A program made the position numbers and the translations under genes. Shown here in pieces: positions 8,600 through 16,968 of a stretch of 64,000 bases of DNA (positions within the stretch are counted from its first letter, which is position 1; each line of letters opens with the position of its first letter). The DNA is taken from contig NZ_JAGGNU010000052.1 in NCBI RefSeq assembly GCF_018614915.1, positions 87,408 through 151,407 of the forward strand, given 5' to 3'. Below the pieces are notes generated by a model that did no database searches, was not told the DNA's origin, and saw only the letters and a program-made list of their open reading frames with translations. The DNA is from Variovorax paradoxus. GTDB taxonomy: Bacteria; Pseudomonadota; Gammaproteobacteria; Burkholderiales; Burkholderiaceae_C.

Positions 8600-9634
8600 A
8601 TGCTCAATCGCCGTACTTTCACCGCCGCTGCCGCCCTGGGTGCTGCGTCCATTGCGGCGCCGCTGGTCCACGCACAAGCCAAGTTGGAGAAGTCGAAGAT
8701 CTCCATCGCAGTCGGAGGCAAGGCGGCGTTCTACTACCTCCCGCTCACCATTTCCGAACAGCTCGGGTATTTCAAGGCCGAAGGTCTCGATATCGAGATC
8801 TCCGACTTTGCCGGCGGCGCGCGTGCGCTGCAGGCGGTGGTGGGCGGCTCGGCCTATGTCTGCTCGGGCGCCTACGAGCACACCATCAACCTGCAGGCCA
8901 AGAACCAGTTCTTCCAGGCCTTCGTGCTGCAGGGCCGGGCGCCGCAGATCGCGATCGGCGTGTCGACCAAGAACATGGCGAACTACATGACGATCGCCGA
9001 TCTCAAGGGCAAGAAGATCGGCGTCTCCGCGCCGGGCTCGTCCACCAACATGGTGGCCAACCTCGTGCTGTCGCGCGGCGGATTGAAGGCCAGCGACGTG
9101 AGCTTCATCGGCGTGGGCGTGGCGGCCGGCGCGCTGACGGCGCTGCGCTCGGGCCAGATCGATGCCATCAGCAACACCGACCCGGTGATGACGATGCTCG
9201 AACAGAAGGGCGACGTGAAGATCATCAGCGACACGCGCACGCTGAAGGGAACGCAGGATGTCTTCGGCGGTCCGATGCCGGCCGCCTGCCTCTATGCGCC
9301 GGCGGAATTCGTCCAGAAGCACCCCAACACCTGTCAGGCGCTCGCCAATGCGATCGTGCATGGCCTCAAGTGGCTGCAGACTGCAGGGCCGGGCGACATC
9401 ATCAAGACAGTGCCCGAAACCTACCTGCTCGGCGATCGCGCGCTCTACCTGGCGTCCTTCGACAAGGTCCGCGAGGCCATCGCAACCGACGGACTGATCC
9501 CGGCCGAAGGTCCGAAAACGGCGCTCGGCGCCATCGCAAGCTTCGATCCGGCCGTGAAGGCCGACAAGATCGATCTCGCCAAGACATACACCAACGATTT
9601 TGCGCGGCGCGCGAAGGACAGGTTCAAAGCCTGA
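8600..9634 (+). CDS. ABC transporter substrate-binding protein, NMT1/SsuA-like
   Basis: Periplasmic binding protein of the nitrate/sulfonate/taurine/thiamine-precursor class, 344 residues. The N-terminus MLNRRTFTAAAALGA followed by a hydrophobic stretch and a VHA-QA cleavage site looks like a signal peptide with a twin-arginine pair, so Tat export is possible. The NMT1-like core is visible in YYLPLTISEQLGYFKAEGLD and GGARALQAVVGGSAYVCSG. It is the first gene of a transporter operon with the ATPase and permease downstream. A terminator-like hairpin after it may give higher expression of the binding protein than of the rest. The substrate cannot be read from sequence. Confidence 0.9.
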   Translation: MLNRRTFTAAAALGAASIAAPLVHAQAKLEKSKISIAVGGKAAFYYLPLTISEQLGYFKAEGLDIEISDFAGGARALQAVVGGSAYVCSGAYEHTINLQAKNQFFQAFVLQGRAPQIAIGVSTKNMANYMTIADLKGKKIGVSAPGSSTNMVANLVLSRGGLKASDVSFIGVGVAAGALTALRSGQIDAISNTDPVMTMLEQKGDVKIISDTRTLKGTQDVFGGPMPAACLYAPAEFVQKHPNTCQALANAIVHGLKWLQTAGPGDIIKTVPETYLLGDRALYLASFDKVREAIATDGLIPAEGPKTALGAIASFDPAVKADKIDLAKTYTNDFARRAKDRFKA

Positions 9635-9648
9635 CCTGAACGTCCTGC

Positions 9649-9674
9649 AACCCGGCTTCGGCCGGTTTTTTTTT
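9649..9674 (+). terminator. UUCG-loop hairpin with T9 between binding protein and ATPase genes
   Basis: A GC-rich stem (AACCCGGC with GCCGGTT, one bulged C) is closed by a TTCG tetraloop and followed by nine T. It sits 15 bp after the binding-protein stop, inside the operon. It would work as a partial intrinsic terminator that lowers ATPase and permease expression. Confidence 0.7.
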
Positions 9675-9685
9675 CTTTCTACCCC

Positions 9686-10501
9686 ATGTCCCGCTACGCG
9701 CTCGAACTCCTCGACATCGGCTGCACCTTCCGCGCGAAGGACGCGCAAGGCCAGCGCTACACCGCCGTCGCGGGCACCACGCTGCGCATTGGGGAGGGCG
9801 AGTTCGTCTCGGTCGTCGGCCCCACCGGTTGCGGCAAGTCGACGCTGCTCAATGTCGGCGCCGGCCTGCTCGAACCGTCCTCGGGCACGGTCAAGATCTT
9901 CGGCCAGCCGCTGGCGGGCATCAATTCCCGGGCCGGCTACATGTTCCAGACCGAGGCGCTCATGCCGTGGCGCAGTGCGCTCGCCAACGTGATGGTGGGC
10001 CTGCAGTACCGCGGCGTATCGGATGACGAGGCGAGGGCGCAGGCCGAGCAATGGCTCTCGCGCGTGGGCCTGAGAGGCTTCGGCGACCGCTACCCGCACC
10101 AGCTCTCCGGCGGCATGCGCAAGCGGACCGCGCTCGCGCAGGTGCTGGCGCTGGATCCCGACATCATTCTGATGGACGAACCCTTCAGCGCGCTCGACGT
10201 CCAGACGCGGCAGCTGATGGAGAACGAGGTGCTCGAGCTCTGGGCCGACAAGAAGAAGGCGGTGCTCTTCATCACGCACGACCTCGACGAGGCCATCGCG
10301 ATGAGCGACCGCGTGGTGGTGCTGTCGGCCGGGCCGGCCACGCATCCGATCGGCGAGTTCGCGATCGACCTTCCGCGCCCGCGCGACGTGGCCGAGGTGC
10401 GCACGCATCCGCGCTTCGTCGAACTGCACACGCAGATCTGGAACGTGCTGCGCGACGAGGTGCTCAAGGGCTATGCACAGCAACTGCAGAAAGCGGCCTG
10501 A
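9686..10501 (+). CDS. ABC transporter ATP-binding protein, SsuB/TauB-like
   Basis: A 271-residue ATPase of an importer. Walker A GPTGCGKST, Q-loop FQTEALMPW, signature LSGGMRKRTALA, Walker B IILMDEPFSALD and the switch histidine in LFITHDLDEAI are all present. No Shine-Dalgarno is visible before the ATG, because a T/C-rich tail of the preceding terminator fills that space; this may keep translation low. It is followed after 2 bp by the permease gene. Confidence 0.93.
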   Translation: MSRYALELLDIGCTFRAKDAQGQRYTAVAGTTLRIGEGEFVSVVGPTGCGKSTLLNVGAGLLEPSSGTVKIFGQPLAGINSRAGYMFQTEALMPWRSALANVMVGLQYRGVSDDEARAQAEQWLSRVGLRGFGDRYPHQLSGGMRKRTALAQVLALDPDIILMDEPFSALDVQTRQLMENEVLELWADKKKAVLFITHDLDEAIAMSDRVVVLSAGPATHPIGEFAIDLPRPRDVAEVRTHPRFVELHTQIWNVLRDEVLKGYAQQLQKAA

Positions 10502-10503
10502 GC

Positions 10504-11337
10504 ATGCGCCTTCGCCCGAACGAGAACAACGCGCGCTTCTGGCAGGTCGCGCTGCTGATCGTCCTGCTGCTGCTGTGGCATCTGCTTTCGCGCGACCAGC
10601 AGTTCGCTTTCTTCCTCGGCGAGCCGATCAAGGTCGCGGGCCGGGTCTGGAGCTGGTTCCTGCCTTTCGCCGTGCCGCCGAACCTGCTGTTTCCGGACGG
10701 ATTGCCGGGCAACGCCGACATCTACCGGCACCTGGGCACGACGCTGGTCGAGACCGTGCTGGCCTTCGGCATCGGCACGCTGCTCGGGCTGGCCTGCGGG
10801 CTCTGGCTGGCGCTGGCGCCGACCGCGAGCCTGATCCTCGACCCCTACATCAAGGCCGCGAACTCGATGCCGCGCGTGATCCTGGCGCCGATCTTCGCGC
10901 TGTGGTTCGGCCTCGGCATCTGGAGCAAGGTGGCGCTCGCGGTCACGCTGGTGTTCTTCATCGTGTTCTTCAACGTCTACCAGGGCGTGCGCGAAGTGAG
11001 CCCGGTGGTGCTGGCCAATGCGCGCATGCTCGGCGCGAGCCAGCGGCAATTGCTGCGCACGGTGTACCTGCCGAGCGCGACCAGCTGGGTGTTCTCGAGC
11101 CTGCACACCTCGGTGGGGCTGGCCTTCGTCGGCGCGGTGGTGGGGGAGTACCTGGGTTCGGCGCGCGGCGTCGGCTACCTGATCCTGCAGGCCGAAGGCA
11201 CTTTCGACGTCAACACGGTCTTCGCCGGCATCGTGGTGCTGACCGCCTTCGCACTGGCGCTCGACGGCATCGTCGGTGTCATCGAGAAGCGCCTCATGAA
11301 ATGGCAGCCGCGCAGCGGCGAGACCGAGAAGCTCTGA
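10504..11337 (+). CDS. ABC transporter permease, SsuC/TauC-like
   Basis: A 277-residue inner-membrane permease with about six membrane segments, the first at residues 13-27. The binding-protein-dependent transport EAA-loop region is visible around ANARMLGASQRQLLRTVYLP. It starts 2 bp after the ATPase stop and ends the transporter operon. The downstream neighbour mltD is convergent, with only 10 bp between the stops. With the upstream genes it forms a complete importer of unknown substrate, probably an organic anion or sulfonate-type compound by family. Confidence 0.93.
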   Translation: MRLRPNENNARFWQVALLIVLLLLWHLLSRDQQFAFFLGEPIKVAGRVWSWFLPFAVPPNLLFPDGLPGNADIYRHLGTTLVETVLAFGIGTLLGLACGLWLALAPTASLILDPYIKAANSMPRVILAPIFALWFGLGIWSKVALAVTLVFFIVFFNVYQGVREVSPVVLANARMLGASQRQLLRTVYLPSATSWVFSSLHTSVGLAFVGAVVGEYLGSARGVGYLILQAEGTFDVNTVFAGIVVLTAFALALDGIVGVIEKRLMKWQPRSGETEKL

Positions 11338-11347
11338 ACTTCTTTCT

Positions 11348-12937
11348 TCAGCGCTTCTTCTTTTTCGACGGCGTGCCGCCGCGCTTCTCGCGCACGATCT
11401 TGGGCGAGGACGCCTTGGCCTCCGGTGCGCTCTTGCCGGCACTGGTCTTGACCACGCCGCCGCCGCGCTGGCTGGTGACCACCGCCGTGCCGGAGCGCAC
11501 GCCTCGGCCCACGCGTTCGGCCCTCGCGGCCTTCACCGGCAGGTAGACCACGACCTGGAAGCCGCGCTGGAAGGCATGGTTGGTCTTGACGTCGTTCCAC
11601 TCGGCGACGCTGGCCGGGCTGAGCCTGTAGCGGCGCGCGATGCTCGCGACGCTGTCGCTGCGGCCGGCCTTCACGAGCGTGCGGCGCGTGACGAGCTCGG
11701 GCTGGAAGCTCAGGTGGCCGGTGTCGGCGACCAGCGCCTGGACATCCTCCTGCACGCGGGCGCCACGCGGCACGATCAGCGTCGAGCCGGCTTTGATGAG
11801 CATGCGCGGCGGCACGCTGTTGATGGCGCGCAGGTCCGACTCGCTCATGCCGGAGCGCTGAGCGGCGTCGGACGCGGTCATCGTCGAAGGCACGGTCCAG
11901 GCGGTCCAGCTCGCGTACTGCCCCTGGCTGTAGGCCTCGAAGTTGCGCTGGAACACGGCAGCGTTGTCCCAGGGCAGCAGGATCTCCGGCGTGCCTGCGG
12001 CCAGCAGCACCGGCTTGTGCGCGGAGGGGTTGAGCGCCCGGAAGTCGTCGATCTTCACGTCGGCCAGCTTGGCGGCCAGCGCCACGTCGAGGTCGCGCTT
12101 GAGCGTGACGGTCTGGAAGTAGGGATGGTTGGCGATCAGCGGCAGCTCGGCGTTGAAGCGCTCCGGATTGGCAACGATGTTCTTGACCGCCTGCAGCTTC
12201 GGCACGTAGAGCCGGGTCTCGGCCGGCATGGAGAGATCGGTGTAGCCGGTGGGCAGGCCAGCACGCTTGTTCTTGGCGATCGCACGGCCGACGCTGCCTT
12301 CGCCCCAGTTGTAGGCGGCGAGCGCGAGGTGCCAGTCGCCGAACATGCCGTAGAGCTTCTGCAGGTAGTCGAGCGCCGCGCGGGTCGACGCGACCACGTC
12401 GCGCCGATCGTCGCGGAAGATGTTCTGCTTCAGGTCGAAGTCGGTGCCGGTGGCGGGCATGAACTGCCACATGCCCGCGGCCTTGGCGCTGGAGATCGCC
12501 TGCGGGTTGAAGGCGCTCTCGATGTAGGGCAGGAGCGCGAGCTCGGTCGGCATGTCGCGGCGTTCGAGCTCTTCGACAATGTGGAAGATGTAGCGGCTCG
12601 AGCGCTCGGTCATGCGCTGCATGTAGTCGGGCCGGCTCGCGTACCACTGCTCGCGGTCGGCGACCAGTTCGCTCTGGAGGTCCGGCATCTTGAAGCCGCG
12701 GCGGATGCGCTCCCACATGTCGGCCGGCGGCGCCAGCGTGACCACCGAGCGGGACTTGGTGTCGCCCGAGACGATGGGGGTGAGCGGTCCGCCGGGATAA
12801 ACAGGCGCCGCGGCGGGAGCGCTGGAAGCAGAAGGTGAAGAGCTGGGGGCGGAAGAGGTGGAGCCCGTGCCGGTGGTGCTCGCGCAGCCTGCGAGGAACA
12901 GGGAACCTGCGAGGCAGGCAGCAGCGATAAATTTCAT
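11348..12937 (-). CDS. mltD: membrane-bound lytic murein transglycosylase D
   Basis: Outer-membrane lipoprotein that cleaves peptidoglycan glycan strands to anhydromuropeptides. The N-terminus MKFIAAACLAGSLFLAGC is a lipoprotein signal with lipobox LAGC (C18). A Ser/Ala/Pro-rich linker follows, then a GH23 catalytic domain with the catalytic glutamate in YIESAFNPQA, the AAGMWQFMPATG motif and the AYNWGEGSVGRA segment. LysM-type carbohydrate-binding repeats occupy the C-terminal part (about residues 385-480), followed by a basic tail. The ATG at 12937 fits the lipoprotein signal best; an ATG at 12955 is also possible. The 5' end abuts the remnant of gloB. Confidence 0.92.
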   Translation of the reverse strand: MKFIAAACLAGSLFLAGCASTTGTGSTSSAPSSSPSASSAPAAAPVYPGGPLTPIVSGDTKSRSVVTLAPPADMWERIRRGFKMPDLQSELVADREQWYASRPDYMQRMTERSSRYIFHIVEELERRDMPTELALLPYIESAFNPQAISSAKAAGMWQFMPATGTDFDLKQNIFRDDRRDVVASTRAALDYLQKLYGMFGDWHLALAAYNWGEGSVGRAIAKNKRAGLPTGYTDLSMPAETRLYVPKLQAVKNIVANPERFNAELPLIANHPYFQTVTLKRDLDVALAAKLADVKIDDFRALNPSAHKPVLLAAGTPEILLPWDNAAVFQRNFEAYSQGQYASWTAWTVPSTMTASDAAQRSGMSESDLRAINSVPPRMLIKAGSTLIVPRGARVQEDVQALVADTGHLSFQPELVTRRTLVKAGRSDSVASIARRYRLSPASVAEWNDVKTNHAFQRGFQVVVYLPVKAARAERVGRGVRSGTAVVTSQRGGGVVKTSAGKSAPEAKASSPKIVREKRGGTPSKKKKR

Positions 12938-13263
12938 CGAATGTTGTTTTTCCATTGCGGAGGCAGCGTTGGCGCGCCGCGCGCACGCATTGCTTCGCAA
13001 TGCGCGGGGTACTGAGTCGGATCGGCACTGTCAGGTTCCGCCACCTGCGCGCGGCCAGGGTTAGCAAGTGTGTATTCGTGCTTGCCGCCGGTGCGATCGG
13101 GACGGTGGCGCGTGACTAGAATCGCGGCCAGCTGCAGATTGCCGCGCTCGAGTGCTTCGAACACCGGCGCGGCTTCCACCGGGTCCACCGCGATCGCATT
13201 GCGATCGTCCTGCAGCATCCAGATGTAGTTGTCGGCGAAGGCGGGCAGCGGAACGAGGGTCAT
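12934..13263 (-). pseudogene. gloB: decayed hydroxyacylglutathione hydrolase (glyoxalase II)
   Basis: Remnant of GloB, which hydrolyses S-lactoylglutathione. The first 48 residues (MTLVPLPAFADNYIWMLQDD and following) are clean GloB. The metal site THHHxDH reads TRHRPDR, so three zinc-binding histidines have become arginine. Directly after it, TGGK joins to HEYTLANPG, which lies about 100 residues further on in intact GloB, so a large internal piece with the GDTLF region is missing. The end (EAMRARGAPTLPP) is cut by the start of mltD. A 109-codon frame is still open, but the product cannot be an active hydrolase. Neighbouring gene order matches that of intact gloB loci in related bacteria. Confidence 0.85.
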
Positions 13264-14047
13264 GAGCGGTCAAATTATAGGTTTGCATGATTGGTTCGAG
13301 ACCCCCCCCGGCCGCTATCTGCTGGCCTGGGAGCAGGCCCAGTTCGACCAGGCAGTGGCCGACGTGTTCGGCTACCACGCCCTGCAGCTCGGCCTGGCGG
13401 AGATAAAGGGCCTGCGGGCCAATCGCATGCCGCATCGCTGGCTGGCGCTGGACGATCCCGCGCTGGCGCCGAAGAGCGCGCTGGTCACCGATTTCACTGC
13501 GCTGCCTTTTTCAGCCAACAGCCTCGACCTGGTCGTGCTCCCGCATGCGCTCGAGCTCAGCCAGGACCCGCATGCGACGCTGCGCGAGGTCGAGCGCGTG
13601 CTGGTGCCGGAAGGCCGCGTCGTCATCTGCGGCCTCAACCCGGCCAGCCTGTGGGGGATGCGGCAGCGCCGCGCCCATCTTTACCGTCGCCTAGGCTTCG
13701 GCGAGCTGTTCCTGCCGGAGTCCGGCGACTTCATCGGCTACCGCCGCATGCGCGACTGGCTGCGGCTCTTGAGCTTCGAGGTCGAGTCCGGGAATTTCGG
13801 CATCTACCGGCCGGCGGTGCGCAGCGAGGCCTGGCTGGAACGTTGCCGCTGGTTCGACACGGCCGGCGAGCGCTGGTGGCCGATCTTCGGCGCTGTTTAT
13901 TTTCTGGTCGCGGTCAAGCGGGTACGCGGCATGCGGCTCTTGAGCGCCGACTGGCGGCGCGCCGCCCAGCGCGCGAGCGCGCCGGTGCCCATCGCCGGCA
14001 AGGTGCATCGCGCCGTGGTCAACAACAACGAGGAAGTTTTTTCTTGA
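13262..14047 (+). CDS. class I SAM-dependent methyltransferase-like protein
   Basis: A 261-residue protein of the Methyltransf_11 type found next to gloB and rnhA in Burkholderiales. The core ALVTDFTALPFSANSLDLVVLPHALE and REVERVLVPEGRVVICGLNP match SAM-methyltransferase motifs II to post-III. The usual glycine-rich motif I is poor (ALQLGL), so catalysis is not certain. The ATG lies in CATG, shared back to back with the gloB start. A C8 tract covers codons 14-16. The stop overlaps the TTG start of rnhA. Confidence 0.85.
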   Translation: MSGQIIGLHDWFETPPGRYLLAWEQAQFDQAVADVFGYHALQLGLAEIKGLRANRMPHRWLALDDPALAPKSALVTDFTALPFSANSLDLVVLPHALELSQDPHATLREVERVLVPEGRVVICGLNPASLWGMRQRRAHLYRRLGFGELFLPESGDFIGYRRMRDWLRLLSFEVESGNFGIYRPAVRSEAWLERCRWFDTAGERWWPIFGAVYFLVAVKRVRGMRLLSADWRRAAQRASAPVPIAGKVHRAVVNNNEEVFS

Positions 14048-14493
14048 ACGAAGTACAGATCTACACCGACGGCGCCTGCAAGGGCAATCCCGGTCCTGGC
14101 GGCTGGGGCGCATGGCTCAAGTCGGGCGCCACCGAGAAGGAACTCTTCGGCGGCGAACTCAACACGACCAACAACCGCATGGAACTCAAGGCCGTGATCG
14201 AAGGCCTGCGCGCGCTCAAGCGCCCGTGCAAGGTCGTGCTCTATCTCGACAGCCAGTACGTGCGAATGGGCATCACCGAATGGATCCGCGGCTGGAAGGC
14301 CAAGGGCTGGCGCACCTCGACCAAGCAGCCGGTCAAGAACGTCGAGCTGTGGCAGGAACTCGACAAGCTGGTGGCGGAGGGCGGCCACCAGATCGAGTGG
14401 CGCTGGGTCAAGGGGCACTCGGGCGACGTGGGCAACGAGCGCGCCGACATGTTGGCCAACAAGGGCGTGGAGCGCGCGCTGGGGCGGCTCTAG
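14044..14493 (+). CDS. rnhA: ribonuclease HI
   Basis: Endonuclease that cuts the RNA strand of RNA-DNA hybrids. The 149-residue protein has the catalytic carboxylates D9 (YTDGACKGNPG), E47 (NNRMELKA), D69 (YLDSQYV) and the late aspartate in NERADMLAN, plus the histidine in VKGHSG. The start is a TTG at 14044 that overlaps the methyltransferase stop (TTGA); no in-frame ATG precedes the conserved N-terminus. Its stop overlaps the stop of the convergent cyclic-nucleotide-binding gene by two bases (CTAG). Confidence 0.96.
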   Translation: MNEVQIYTDGACKGNPGPGGWGAWLKSGATEKELFGGELNTTNNRMELKAVIEGLRALKRPCKVVLYLDSQYVRMGITEWIRGWKAKGWRTSTKQPVKNVELWQELDKLVAEGGHQIEWRWVKGHSGDVGNERADMLANKGVERALGRL

Positions 14494-14993
14494 AGAGGAG
14501 CCGGCAAGGTCACGATGCGCTCGGGCGTCTCGAGCACCGCGCCCATTCGGGCACGGAACAACTGCTCGTCGGTGGCGCGCAGGCGGCGGCTGATCTCGCG
14601 GCCGATGTTCATCTGGATCAACGCGAATTGCGCGGGGTCGTGCTCGAACAGGCGATAGAGGTTGTCGGGCGTGAGCCGGATCGCTCTGCAGTCTTCGTCG
14701 GCGCGCACCGAGGCGCTGCGCGGAAACAGGTCGAGCAAGGCCATCTCGCCGAAGCAGTCGCCCTGGGCGAATCGCCGCAGCAGCAGTTGACCGCCTTGCC
14801 AGCTCTTGGAAACGGTCACGCGCCCGCTTTCGAGCACGTACATGCCGTCGGCCGGGTCGCCTTCGCGGAAGAAGAAGTCGCCCGTGCGAACCTGGATCAC
14901 GGGCGCGGGCTCCAGCAGGAACTCGATGGCCTCTGCGCCGATGGCGCCGAAGATCGGCATCTGCTGCATCAGTTCGATCCGCGCTGCGAGCAT
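14490..14993 (-). CDS. cyclic nucleotide-binding domain protein (Crp/cNMP type)
   Basis: A 167-residue single-domain protein with a cNMP-binding fold. The domain spans about residues 15-130, with the glycines of GDFFFREGDPADGMYVLESG and the phosphate-binding cassette GDCFGEMALLDLFPRSASVRA. There is no C-terminal helix-turn-helix, so it is not a complete Crp-type regulator. Two ATGs compete. The one at 14993 has GGAG with a 6-nt spacer; at 14999 GGAG touches the start codon, so 14993 is preferred. It lies 17 bp after moeA on the same strand, possibly in the same transcript. What it regulates is unknown. Confidence 0.85.
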   Translation of the reverse strand: MLAARIELMQQMPIFGAIGAEAIEFLLEPAPVIQVRTGDFFFREGDPADGMYVLESGRVTVSKSWQGGQLLLRRFAQGDCFGEMALLDLFPRSASVRADEDCRAIRLTPDNLYRLFEHDPAQFALIQMNIGREISRRLRATDEQLFRARMGAVLETPERIVTLPAPL

Positions 14994-15010
14994 GCGCATC
15001 TCCGGTGGGG

Positions 15011-16324
15011 CTAGATGACGCCTTCGAACATCATCACGTCGACCTGGTCGCCGGGCGCCACGCTGCCCTGCTCGTGGTGCAACACGACCAGACCGTTGGC
15101 CTCGACCATCGAGCTCAGCACGCCCGAGCCCTGGTTGCCGGCGATGCGGACTTCGGGCATCGATCCCGGCACCACCTGCACCCGGCCGCGCTGGTATTCG
15201 GTGCGGCCCGGTTTCTTGCGGATCGAAGCCACGCTCCTGGCGCGCAGCAGGGGCGGTGGCGTGCAGCCTTCGCCGTGGCAACCCATCATTCGCAGCAGGG
15301 CCGGGCGCACGAAGGCGAGGAAGGTGACCATCACAGCCACCGGGTTGCCGGGCAGGCCGAACAGCACCGCCGTGCCCTCGGCTTCATCGGGCTTGGGGAC
15401 GAGGCCCACTGCCATCGGCCGACCGGGCCGCATCGCGATGCGCCAGAAGGCCATGTCGCCAAGCTGCTGCATCACGGCGCGCGTGTGGTCGGCCTCGCCG
15501 ACGCTGACGCCGCCGCTGGTGATGATCGCGTCAGCCTCGCGGGCGGCGCGGCGCAGCGTGTCGGCCAGTGCCGCAGGGTCGTCGCGCACCAATCCCAGGT
15601 CGATCACTTCGCAGCCCAAGCGCGTGAGCAGGCCGAACACGGTGTAGCGGTTGCTGTCGTAGACCGCGCCTTCGCGCGGCAGCTCGCCGAGGCTCAGGAT
15701 CTCGTCGCCGGTGGAGAAATAGGCCACGCGCAGGCGCCGCAGCACCGGCACCATCGGCAGCCCGAGGCTGGCGACCATGCCCAGCGCGGCGGGCGAGAGG
15801 CGCTCGCCGCGTTGCAGCGCGGCCTTGCCCTGCATCAGGTCCTCGCCGGCCAGGCGGCGGTTGTCGCCGCGCCGCAGCACCTTGGCCGGGAACCGGACCT
15901 GGTCGGCTTCGATGAAACAAAACTCCTGCGGGATCACGGTGTCGAGGCCGGCGGGCATCATGGCGCCGGTCATGATCTTGACCGCGTCGCCCGGGCCGAG
16001 CGGGCCGCGCCAGGCGGCGCCGGCCAACGCGGTCCCGACCACGCGCAGGCTGATCGAAGCATCGCTCGATGCGGCTGCAGGAAGCAGCGCGCCGTCGAAG
16101 GCGAAGCCGTCCATCGCCGAGTTGTCGTGCGGCGGCACGCTGACGGGCGAGATGATGTCCTCGGCCAGCACGCGGCCGAGCGCGTCGCGCAGTGCGATGC
16201 GCTCGGCTTGCGTGACGACGGCGGGTTCTGCGAGCCGGGCCAGGAAGGACTGCACCGCATCGACGCCCAGGGCCTTCGGGTCGTAGCCGGCCAGGGCGGC
16301 GGCAATCTCGGCAATGCGGCTCAT
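15011..16324 (-). CDS. moeA: molybdopterin molybdenumtransferase MoeA
   Basis: Inserts molybdate into adenylylated molybdopterin, the last step of molybdenum cofactor formation. The 437-residue protein has the MoeA N-terminal domain (SVPPHDNSAMDGFAF), the MoCF domain with TSGGVSVGEADHT, and the C-terminal domain IV. VFGLPGNPVAVMVTF carries the conserved GLPGNP. The start at 16324 overlaps the mobA stop (ATGA), so moaA-mobA-moeA form one translationally coupled operon. The order supports joint supply of cofactor, for instance to the molybdopterin subunit encoded at 58.7 kb. Confidence 0.96.
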   Translation of the reverse strand: MSRIAEIAAALAGYDPKALGVDAVQSFLARLAEPAVVTQAERIALRDALGRVLAEDIISPVSVPPHDNSAMDGFAFDGALLPAAASSDASISLRVVGTALAGAAWRGPLGPGDAVKIMTGAMMPAGLDTVIPQEFCFIEADQVRFPAKVLRRGDNRRLAGEDLMQGKAALQRGERLSPAALGMVASLGLPMVPVLRRLRVAYFSTGDEILSLGELPREGAVYDSNRYTVFGLLTRLGCEVIDLGLVRDDPAALADTLRRAAREADAIITSGGVSVGEADHTRAVMQQLGDMAFWRIAMRPGRPMAVGLVPKPDEAEGTAVLFGLPGNPVAVMVTFLAFVRPALLRMMGCHGEGCTPPPLLRARSVASIRKKPGRTEYQRGRVQVVPGSMPEVRIAGNQGSGVLSSMVEANGLVVLHHEQGSVAPGDQVDVMMFEGVI

Positions 16325-16968
16325 CGGTTTTCGAGCCCGTGCAGTTCGGCCAGGGTGTTCGCGTTGAAGAACGCGTCGGGCGCGTCGCCGGGGCGGTCGA
16401 AGGGCACCAGCACCGTGCGGTGCTGCGCGGTCCAGCGGTCGATCTTGCGGCCGCCATCCTGGGTGAAGCGGACCAGGCTTTCGAGCAGCGTGGCGCGCAG
16501 CAGGCAGAACACGGGCTGCGGGCGCAGCACCGATGCACCGTCGGACTCGGCGGCGAGTTCGGGCGCGCTCACCATCGCGATCTCGGCATCGTCGGCCAGC
16601 AGGGCCTCGCCCAAGCGGCTCGCCAGGTCGAGCGGGAACAGCGGCGTGTCGCAAGGCACGGTCAGCAGGTAGGGCGTTTCGCAGCGCTCCAGGCCGGTCA
16701 GGAACCCGGCCAGCGGCCCGGCGTAGTCGGCCAGGCCGTCGGGCCAGACCGGCGCACCGAAGGATTCGTAGGCCGACAGGTTGCGGTTGGCGTTGACCAT
16801 CAGCTCGCCGACCTGCGTGCCCAGGCGCATCAGCGCGTGCATCGCGAGCGGCGTGCCATTGAAGCTTTGCAGGCCCTTGTCGACCCCGCCCATGCGCGAG
16901 CCGCGCCCGCCGGCGAGCACGAGGCCGGTGATCTCGCCGGGGGGAATGGCGGCAGCGGGCACGTTCAT
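16321..16968 (-). CDS. mobA: molybdenum cofactor guanylyltransferase MobA
   Basis: Attaches GMP to molybdopterin to give the guanine dinucleotide cofactor used by DMSO-reductase-family enzymes. The 215-residue protein has the nucleotidyltransferase motif LVLAGGRGSRMGGVDKGLQ at residues 15-33, the aspartate motif VPCDTPLFP, and the C-terminal NANTLAEL segment typical of MobA. It overlaps moaA upstream and moeA downstream by 4 bp each. Confidence 0.95.
   Translation of the reverse strand: MNVPAAAIPPGEITGLVLAGGRGSRMGGVDKGLQSFNGTPLAMHALMRLGTQVGELMVNANRNLSAYESFGAPVWPDGLADYAGPLAGFLTGLERCETPYLLTVPCDTPLFPLDLASRLGEALLADDAEIAMVSAPELAAESDGASVLRPQPVFCLLRATLLESLVRFTQDGGRKIDRWTAQHRTVLVPFDRPGDAPDAFFNANTLAELHGLENR

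Noticed and set aside
8498..10483. 660-codon open frame antisense to the ABC transporter genes
   Set aside because: Shadow of two well-supported genes; no protein family visible.
14032..14046. T6 run after a purine stretch as terminator of the methyltransferase gene
   Set aside because: There is no stem before it, it is inside the coding end, and rnhA starts at once.
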